Below, one piece after another: positions 56,131 to 64,000 of a stretch of DNA of 64,000 nt. The stretch is from Pleurotus djamor. Lineage: Eukaryota > Basidiomycota > Agaricomycetes > Agaricales > Pleurotaceae. Under the pieces are notes generated by a model. It ran no database searches. It saw only the letters and a list, made by a program, of their open reading frames with translations, and was not told the origin of the DNA. The stretch spans positions 1-64,000 of the forward strand of contig JAPEVF010000223.1 of NCBI GenBank assembly GCA_029747585.1, read 5' to 3'. Both the position numbers and the translations under genes were made by a program. How positions within the stretch are numbered: the first letter of the stretch is position 1; each line of letters starts with the position of its first letter.

Positions 56131-58659
56131 CTCTCTTGCCCCCTCTTGCAGACTTACTCCGTACTCCACCGTATCGCGCGAAACCGAGTATTCGTCCATA
56201 ACCTCTCGAAACGTCTTGTCATCACATCAATAATATACCAAATCTCTCTCAGTGTGCATCCATTAGTTTGTCATCGATCAAGTGGACCAAATCCAAAGGG
56301 AAATAAATAAAATGTTCGTTGTTTCTGCATGATTGAGTTCGCCCGACGTCAAGAACGTGACCACGGTCACCTCACACAGGGAAATCATTCCCATATTGGC
56401 AGTGGAGACGTCCCCTCATATACTAGAGTCGAAGAGCATGTTATGTGTATGTAGACTGATGTAGATATCATAACTTGTGTCCAACGGCAAAGCGCTAAGG
56501 AGGGAAAGGAAGCCTAAAAGGTACTCTATAGATAAAGACATCGTCCGGTGGAACTCATCACAAGGTTCCCAGGTAGCGATGTCTGGATGGGATATGCTGA
56601 GTCAAGCGATGTTGAGCTGGCAAGAAGCTTGAATTCAACCTCGCATGAGATAGGACGTGTTGCGTTTCAAGCTGGGATCTTCGCTTGCAACAAAAGCCCT
56701 CAACGATGGGTGTAGAGTAGGCCGACTGCACGCTATTTCTCTCCAAGGCCACACACAGGGAGACAGTCCGCTATGACTGCTCCGTAAATGCAAGCGACGG
56801 GTAGGGTTAGTAAACGATTCAAGTATCTGAAAAGGACAAAAAAAAGAAAGGTAAGGACGGAAGGATAATCAACTTAACGAAAGGACGTACGCACATGAAC
56901 AAGGAATGAGACTAGAGCCAATCAAACCCTAGCTCCGAACGACTGAGTATACGCATCACGATTCCAACCACATCATGCCTGCACCGGCGGGGATGGCGGT
57001 GGGGATGGTGGAAGCACCGTCAGCGAAATCGATATTGGTCAAGGGTGGCGATACCCAATTCTTCTTCAGCATCGCAGCCACACGTATGAGCACGACGTCC
57101 AGCACCGTTAGCACGGCACCCGGGAATCGAGCTGGCAGCGACGGCGCCGAAGGTTGCAGCATCGAGGCAATGAGGTCAGCCTGACCCTCGCTCGAGGTCT
57201 GAAGAGTAACCTAGAGACGTTCGACGCGTTATTCTCTCCGATATGTCGGGCAATTTGGAACCCCAAGCCGGAATATGGACCTGAAATCGAGTACGATAGG
57301 CATGAGAAAGAAGAAAGAGAAAGATGACGAAGATCACGCACCAAGGCAAGGGAGGACCATCCCTGTCCTTTTACTAGCGAACGTCTCTCAACTCCTCTCT
57401 CACAGCAGTGACCAAAGGAAGGGAAACTCTCAGGGCACGGCCACGGGCAACATCTGGACAAGACGTCTTCTTGTGCAAACGTCGCCGCGAATAGGGAACT
57501 AGCAAAGAGCTTGTGAGTACAGTGGCCGAGCGACGGGTCATGTAAAAGTACACACCGGAGCCAAGCGGTTGGGTGGTAGTCCGTTCCAGCTGGCGTTTGA
57601 TAGATCATCGGCGCCGCGTACAAAACGATTTGAATCCTACGAGAGTAGCAGTGAGGATGCTGTAATCGAAAGACTAGGTCAGGGATTGGCTATACGAAGT
57701 GAAAGATGAGAAACACGGTGAAATACCTCAGAATTTCATCGTGCCTTCCGAAGATTGAGCTCACGGACGTGCACAAAGTCGCGCGATTGTTTTGGGTTGA
57801 GGTCGACGGAGCGGTCGCGAGATGCGTTTATTTTGTTAGGCCGTCACTTTCTCTGAGTCTTAGCGAGCGTTGAGGCTTTTCGAAACGCGGGATGGCGAAA
57901 ACAGAGGTGGATGGGAGGAGGAGAGGACTTCGGCGCCTAAAATTTCGGATGACTCCCTGGGTCGAAGAGGGGCTCTCCTAAGGTCTCCTCAGCCCTCGTT
58001 TCTGCGCTCTAGTCCTCACGGCTTCACTACAGAGCTGTGAATGTCATTCAAGCTGGCAAGGAGTGAAATTAATGCTTACTACTCGATGTGATATAAGCGA
58101 TTTACGGAAGCTAGCTTTGCTGCAAGGGTGTTTGAGTTGAATGCCAGCTCGATGCTTACCCTACTCCTTCAATCTAGGTTTCTGGATTTGCACCAGCGGC
58201 TGGAAGCTGCGAATGTGCATAATGATCGCATGCAATGCTTTATGAAGACCAAGACAATAGCGAAAATAGCGAGGATGCTTACTAGCTCGAGAGTTCATCA
58301 AAGCGTCATGCTGTTGACTGTGAGAGTTTCTATTCGCACGGTCAATAACAAGGTGGATAAGGACTCGGAAAATTCCACTTGCTTCGTTTTTGTTTGCGTT
58401 TTGGCGTTACGCCATCGCTCTACCATTCTCTGCGCAAGGCTCACATCGTCGAAATCGCTCGCCCATGCTCACACAAATGCGGCGCTGGTTGAGGTGGAAT
58501 CAATGAGCCAGCGATCACGCAGCGCCATGACACAGTTTTGTGATTCATCTCACTTTTTCGATACGTCCACGGAGAATATGGCGTATAGACAGAGCAGGAT
58601 GTGTCGAGACCTCTCGCCCTCCTGATCGCTATTACTGGGACTTGGTATGTCCATTGTCC
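56131..58659. other. Gene-poor region between HET 3 and right duplication copy
   Basis: On the minus strand an open segment ends at 56956 (VLTVLDVVLIRVAAMLKK to the end MMWLES), preceded by GT-AG-like signals. It may be the last exon of an unrecognised gene (56956 to about 57600), but I could not chain exons. A plus-strand frame at 58128-58625 has one helical stretch, LDLHQRLEAANVHNDRMQ, and no other support. Confidence 0.35.
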
Positions 58660-61450
58660 AAGATTTATTCCACCCACCATTTCTGCTCAACCACTTCTGC
58701 TCCAGGCGCATTTAGCAGACATCCCAAGTTCTCTCGGTCCTGCCTTTACGCCATAAGATTCCCGAGGTAGAGTAGCTGTGATAGATGTGAGCATCTCTTG
58801 CGCATTCCCTCCCGTCTCTCATCTCAATGTTTTCTAGATCAAACCCGGAATTCTCTAGTAAACGTCGCTCACTCCAGCTCGAGCTTCGTATGCGGTCCTT
58901 ACTTTCGCGCAAAAGGGCAGCCTTCGCCGTTTACCCATCCAATCATCCCAAAAACGCGAACCCATACACAAGCACCTCGGTCTGCCACCTGAAGCCCGTC
59001 GCTCCCTCACTTCCCCACAGATCACCCATCCTGTTCCATCTGCACCGTTTACCGGGACCTATCAAGCTCGTTCCCAATAGTCAACTCACAACGGCTGCGG
59101 GATACACACGGGATCCTGCACAGAATCGCCCGCCACTACAGANTTTCTGGATTTGGGAGCAATGATGGGGGCAGAATGGAAGCACCTGCGAGGGATGGAT
59201 GGGCGACGATAGGCTTGAAATCCAGACGCCTCCGAGTCACTCCTCCAGTATCCCAAACTGGTCTACGACGACGACGTTGTCCCCTCAAAGCATCCAACTC
59301 CTCAAATCCCCGGCCTCAAATCGACCGGTCTCTATCGCCTATCACCCACCATTCCACAAGGACTTCCCTTGTTTTCCCATCATCTCCAATGACTCCTCTG
59401 GCGTTGCAAGTACCAGCTCCCTCACCGCGTTCTTCAGACATCTATGCATTTCTCCCATTCGCTGCGCTGCGGTGATGCACCCCCGACCTTCCTCATATGT
59501 CCTGCGTCTTAATCTTCCTTCCTGACGCCACTCCGTCGTGTAGGTCGGATTCCCTAAAGCACCAACCATCGTCACGATGTGCCCATTGCCCTTCGCAATC
59601 GCCCCCACAGCGAACTTTGATGACGAGAGAAGATATCATTCCTTCCAATTCCATCGTCCATTCCGCGACCATACCGTCGTTCGATTCGCGGGGTATGACG
59701 GTTTGCATGCCTGGGAGAAGCCCGCTGGTGGACGGGGTTACAGTGATGATAGCCATAGCCGTGGAGCGCAGCTTAGAAGTGAACAGTTTCATCGCTGAAC
59801 AACCTACGCCAGACGACCCCGCTTTCCTGCACCTGAGGCAGCTCGTCAAGCTCGGAGAATCCCTCCTCGTATGCCACAGCCTAGTCCTTCGCTCGCCTGC
59901 GATCAGCCTTCCCCAAGCCGCGGCTCGAGCTGGGTGTATATGCCGACGTTCCGCTTCGTACCACGATGCTGGCATTGGGACTGCGCATCCCTTATGGGTT
60001 AACCCTCGTGTCTGCTGGAGCCTCCGTTCGCGGCTGGTTAAGGTCTAGGATGAGGCAATTAATCCTCTTCAGGAGCGCTCTTGTTTCGCATGTAGTTTTT
60101 TTTAAATCGGACATTTTATCGTTCAGCGTCGGTCTCGTACTCTGCTTCTCCTCAAGTAAAGATTCGCAACGGACATTGTGAACACGTACTCTACGTAGTA
60201 CCCCTACCATGAGCCATCATGTAGCCGCTTGCGGACACTACGTACGATAAGATAGCCTAGGGTGGTAGCGTGGGGTTGTCCTGGGTGTATGGTCGCGGTA
60301 AATGCAAACTGGGAAATAGGATGGGTACATATGGACCGGGTAGGGGCGTAGTACATACCAGTCGATCGAGACCGAACAATGAAAGGTATGGAACGTTGAA
60401 ATTCGAGTCCAAGCACCCATAGACCAACGTGAATCCCAACCAACCAAACGGCCCTTCCGCCCCATCCCTGTCAGCATGGGGAGGGAATGACGAAATCGCA
60501 GCATTCTGCATTGATAAACGACACGGTAGCGGATGTTGGGGGAAAAAAAGGTCGATAAGAGCGGATATGGGAGCAGGTGCTTGGAACCGGTAGTGTGGAC
60601 GGGAAGCCGGCGCTGGAGAATACTTCGATGATGAAGAAAGGGCCGTAGGTTTTGGAAGGAGGTGGGCGTGTGAGTGGCAAGAAAAGGTAGGAGAGGATCA
60701 CGAAAAGCGGCTTCGTTGCACGATGAACGTTGAACGTTGAACAGCGGCTGTGAAGATCCTCCGTCGCTTGATGACAGAGTGGGGTTGTCAACGAAGCGGG
60801 TCGTGACGACAACCGAGCACACGGAGTAGCGATCGGGATATCCTGTCGTTGATATCCGAGTACCAGCTTCTTCATCGGTTCCTCCCATTCATAAGACAGC
60901 CCAATCTCCCATTGCGAGCCTCTGAGCGACAAAGCAGCATGAGCAGCTCCAACCGCAAATCCCATCCAATCCGGACGAAATGGCTTGATATTCCTGGTGA
61001 ACCCGACGGCATCAGTCGAAGACGACGACTGCACGAACAAGATGCGGTAGTCTTCAGGTACTCCGTCGGCTCTAGGAGTAAAGCCCGCAGCTGTCGATCA
61101 CAAGCGGCGCGGCGATGGCGACTTGGTCGAGGGGAGAGAGCTTGGAGTGAACCAGGATGGCTGTGAGAGGGTTCGATATTCCTGTCCCAGCCGAGGGTTT
61201 GGGCGGAGAAACAGATCGTCGACATCCCCGACGGTGGTGGAGTACTTCTGGAAGAGATAGTTGTAGGATTGAAAGGGACACAACCAGGAAAAAACCCGCA
61301 CTGAAATAACGAGTAAATCCAACCCCCAATTTAGCACCTCTCGAGGGCGAGGCCTACGTCTCTTCACCACGGATCCAAAGGTCTTCCTCGCTCGACACAT
61401 CCCCTCATATCGAACAGAGGCTGGAGGCCAGAGGGGAGAGCAGCTAGCCA
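58660..61450. repeat. Segmental duplication, right copy (partner about 51300-54400)
   Basis: See partner. Direct orientation. On the minus strand SYEWEEPMKKLVL and FLVVSLSILQLSLPEVLHH match the left copy; plus-strand CTCGAGCTGGG at about 59929 and the GGATGAGG word at about 60049 also match. Both copies carry different frame breaks, so decay continued after duplication or both came from a decayed source. Confidence 0.7.
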
Positions 61451-62465
61451 AGGTCTGGCGAACATCCGGGGCGGACGGGTAGCATTAAAATTACGGGGTG
61501 GATGCCCATGAAAGAGGGCACAATTCCTTCATTCCCTCGTGCATTTCGAGGACACGTTGGGGTTGTGGGGACAACGCCGGTTTGGGATGAAAAGCAGACG
61601 CATGAGGATGGCAGAAGGCAAGTTGATTTGAGGTCAGTTTAGCGCCGACGGCCCTTTTTCGTCTCCGACCACCACGAACTTGGAAGGAATGCCTCACTTT
61701 CCCAACGGGTCTCGCAGCATCACCACCATTTCGAACGGTAAACGGGCCCCGTATACTCCATTATCTGACGCTGAAACCTACCCTTGCATTGTTCTTTTAT
61801 GCTCTTGAACTTTCACCTTCGAAGACTTCGCAAATCGAGCCGTGGTATTTGCGTCGTATACTTCTCCCATATCCCAGCGTTTTCACCCGCCAGAAAAGTT
61901 CATGTTGCGGTCTAAAACTTTTCTGGGCTCGTCTGGGCTCTTCTCATAGTGCTTTCTTCTCGCACCAAGAACTGATCACGAGTCTAACGGCCTTTCGCAC
62001 CGATTCCAATCAGCAGTAATCGATAATCCTCCACCTTGCTTCCGCGGTCGATTGTCCTTGTCCCAGCCATATTACTCCTCCCTGAGACTTCAGCGTCAAT
62101 GTGCATCTACAACATTGATTCCTTGACAGGCTGTTCCAGACTTTTTCCACGCGCGATCTACACGAGGCGACTTCGGGTGGTCGGGGGGATATCTCGTCAT
62201 TTAGTACCCCAAAATTATGCGTGTACGACCCCCCAACCCAATCAAAATGGTCTGATCAATCCCCTTGAAGCCCCCTCGCGCTCATGGGATTTCGACTGGA
62301 TTCTAATCAGACTTCGAATCCAGCCATATAGGTCCGTTGTCTGAGAGGTTATCAGTCAAGAAGGGTTTAGGCTTGAGACTCCAGAAGTCCTTCTTGCCCC
62401 TCACTACTCAACGTTTGACCTTTAAACTCCCAGCCATCAATTCATCCGCCGGTACTTGCTTACCC
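61451..62465. other. Intergenic upstream of HET protein 4
   Basis: Frames here have no domain. The HET 4 reading frame is open upstream to about 62337 without an ATG before 62466. No clear TATA box is seen. Confidence 0.4.
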
Positions 62466-64000
62466 ATGCCCGTTAACGGCGATATCATTTGGAAGGAAGA
62501 ACACGACATGAGTAAAGTCGGTGACCATGATGCTAGTGCTCCCAAAGACGACAGTGCCCTTGTTGCTGATCACCCCACGGAAGAAGTCAGCGACACTGGG
62601 GCCACTGTGGACGGACAGGATGATGCAGATGAAGCTGGCGATCACAATGCTGGTATTGTCCCTGTTGAGCATACGATGGAGCCCGCCAGCAGCTACAATA
62701 GCAGCGGTGAGCAATACGGGGATAACGTCAGCGACCATGATGTAGGCATCTCAGACTATAACCTTTCTACCGGTGATGAGCCCACTGCGGAGGATTATGG
62801 TATGAATTTGGCCGACACTGCCAGCGATGAAGACTCTGATGACCGTACCGGGCGTTCTCAATCGCGATCTTCGGAAGTTGAGCCGGACCAATCCACACGC
62901 GGCTCATCCCCGGCCAACGTTGAAGACTCTGATATCAGGCTCTTTCAGTCGCGGTTCTCGCAACACCAGCCATCATCGGGTACACCTTCAGTGGCATCGC
63001 CCACGGTATGGATCCTCGTCTCAATTAAACCTGCTTTCACTGAACATGGCTTCTATCAAGCTCGACTACCGACCTTTCCCACCCTCACCGTCCATATCCC
63101 CTCTGCCATACCCACCTTCACCAGTCCCACGGCGATCCCCATCCTCGACATCGAGATCCCCACCACTCCCGCCAGACATTCCAGACCGGCAATCATCCCC
63201 GCCGTCAATGGCATTCCCCACGGTATGGAATTCTCTTGTCCATCAAACCGACTTGCAATGAAACTTTACTCTATCAAGTATGCAGATGACATTCTTCAGG
63301 TTGCAACCAGCCTTTCCGCAGCCTTTCACTGCGCTGACAGAAGTTGAATCAAGGATATTGAGGCTGTCAAATCGTTTATCCAAACCATCATACATTTCCG
63401 GTTATCGGCACTACCACTCCGGCTTCTTGACATTGAATCTTACTCAGATCCATTTGTTACTCGCGATCAGCTTTCTACAAGAGTCCAGGATCAACTCCTA
63501 CAAGAATTCTCGGCCATTCCAAACAACATCGTTGTACAGTCACGCATCCAGGGGATGGTTAATGATCTGACCCGCTATGCCATTCTCTCCCATAGATGGG
63601 GATCGAACGAGGTGAAATATCAGGATGTTTGCGACGTACAGGATCCGCGCGACTACCGCAATGATCAGAAGATCAAAGGGTTCTTGAATCAGGCAAGAAA
63701 GTACGACTGCCGGTATGTGTGGCTGGACACAGCATGCATTGATCGATCAAGCAGTGCTGAGTTGGATGAGTCCATTCGATCCATGTATACGTGGTACAAG
63801 ACCGCGTATGTGTGTATTGTTTACCTCTCCAAGTACACCAATGAAGATCCACGGGACCCATGGACTTCTCGCGGATGGACCCTCCAAGAACTCCTTGCTT
63901 CTAGGCGGATTTCCTTCTTCAACACAGAGTGGAGGCGGGCGTTTGAAGCAAAACATTCCATCTTATATCCTCTACGCGACTTTGATTTTATTAGGAGCCT
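62466..64000 (+). CDS. HET-domain protein 4 with acidic and proline-rich N-terminal extension (3' end outside window)
   Basis: Exons are 62466-63005, 63061-63222, 63279-63299 and 63354 to the window edge; all joins are phase 0. Exon 1 encodes about 180 residues that are very acidic with repeated GDHDAS, GDHNAG and SDHDVG-like motifs, then a Ser/Arg/Gln-rich patch. Exon 2 is proline/serine-rich (PPSPSISPLPYPPSPVPRRS). The HET part begins about residue 242: LPLRLLDIESYSDPFVTRD, YAILSHRWGSNEVKYQ, YDCRYVWLDTACIDRSSS, DESIRSMYTWYKTAYVCIVY and RGWTLQELLASRRISFFN. HET proteins act in non-self recognition. The extension has no counterpart visible in HET 1 or HET 2. Introns 1 and 2 are similar in sequence (see findings). 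Intron 3 begins GTTGCA, a weak donor. The start at 62466 is the first ATG in the open frame. Confidence 0.82.

Noticed and set aside
56956..57623. Possible minus-strand gene ending MMWLES
   Set aside because: The last exon is plausible, but upstream exons could not be chained and no family was recognised; noted only in the region entry.
5870..60200. Frequent TACTCTA/TAGAGTA words, some in tandem (for example 26291-26312)
   Set aside because: A six-base word is expected about 31 times on both strands of 64 kb, near what I noted by eye. The tandem forms sit at splice acceptors as pyrimidine tracts. No case for a special element.

Overview
This window is nuclear DNA of a basidiomycete fungus, most probably an Agaricomycete. 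The evidence is many short introns (about 50-70 bases) with GT-AG ends and CTGAC-like branch sites, and typical mushroom-genome families: F-box proteins, HET-domain proteins with the agaric-type C-terminal region, a berberine-bridge-type FAD oxidase, an RTA1-like membrane protein and a Tc1/mariner-type transposase tail. Isolated N symbols stand beside homopolymers, so single-base frame errors are possible.

Layout. 0-2.1 kb: the 3' end of a DDE transposase faces an intact three-exon acidic gene of unknown function. 3.0-5.6 kb: a decayed phosphatidylserine decarboxylase (PSD) copy. 6.2-18.4 kb is the best-conserved block: F-box gene, 15-exon FAD oxidase with its own TATA box, DUF4140/DUF4139 protein, RTA1-like protein and class I/II aminotransferase. 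All but the oxidase are on the minus strand. 18.4-34 kb is rearranged: two further PSD relics, four small coiled-coil genes with a shared exon plan, and an F-box gene carrying simple repeats, between duplicated noncoding segments. 34-48 kb is mostly gene-poor but holds two full HET-domain genes and copies of a dispersed 32-base repeat. 48-51 kb has two convergent F-box paralogues. 51-61.5 kb is a direct segmental duplication of about 3 kb (two decayed copies about 7.2 kb apart) with a truncated HET gene between the copies. At 62.5 kb a fourth HET gene, with an acidic and proline-rich N-terminal extension, runs off the right edge.

Function. The housekeeping-like block (oxidase, membrane exporter-like protein, aminotransferase) is adjacent but shows no shared regulation that can be read here. 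The rest looks like fast-evolving accessory DNA: HET and F-box families, which in fungi are linked to non-self recognition and protein turnover, amid decayed copies. The most unusual item is the family of small coiled-coil genes (CC1-CC4, 23.2-33.4 kb). Three of the four share an 18-base first exon, all four share a 61-base exon, and they lie beside PSD relics in two places. I do not recognise this family.
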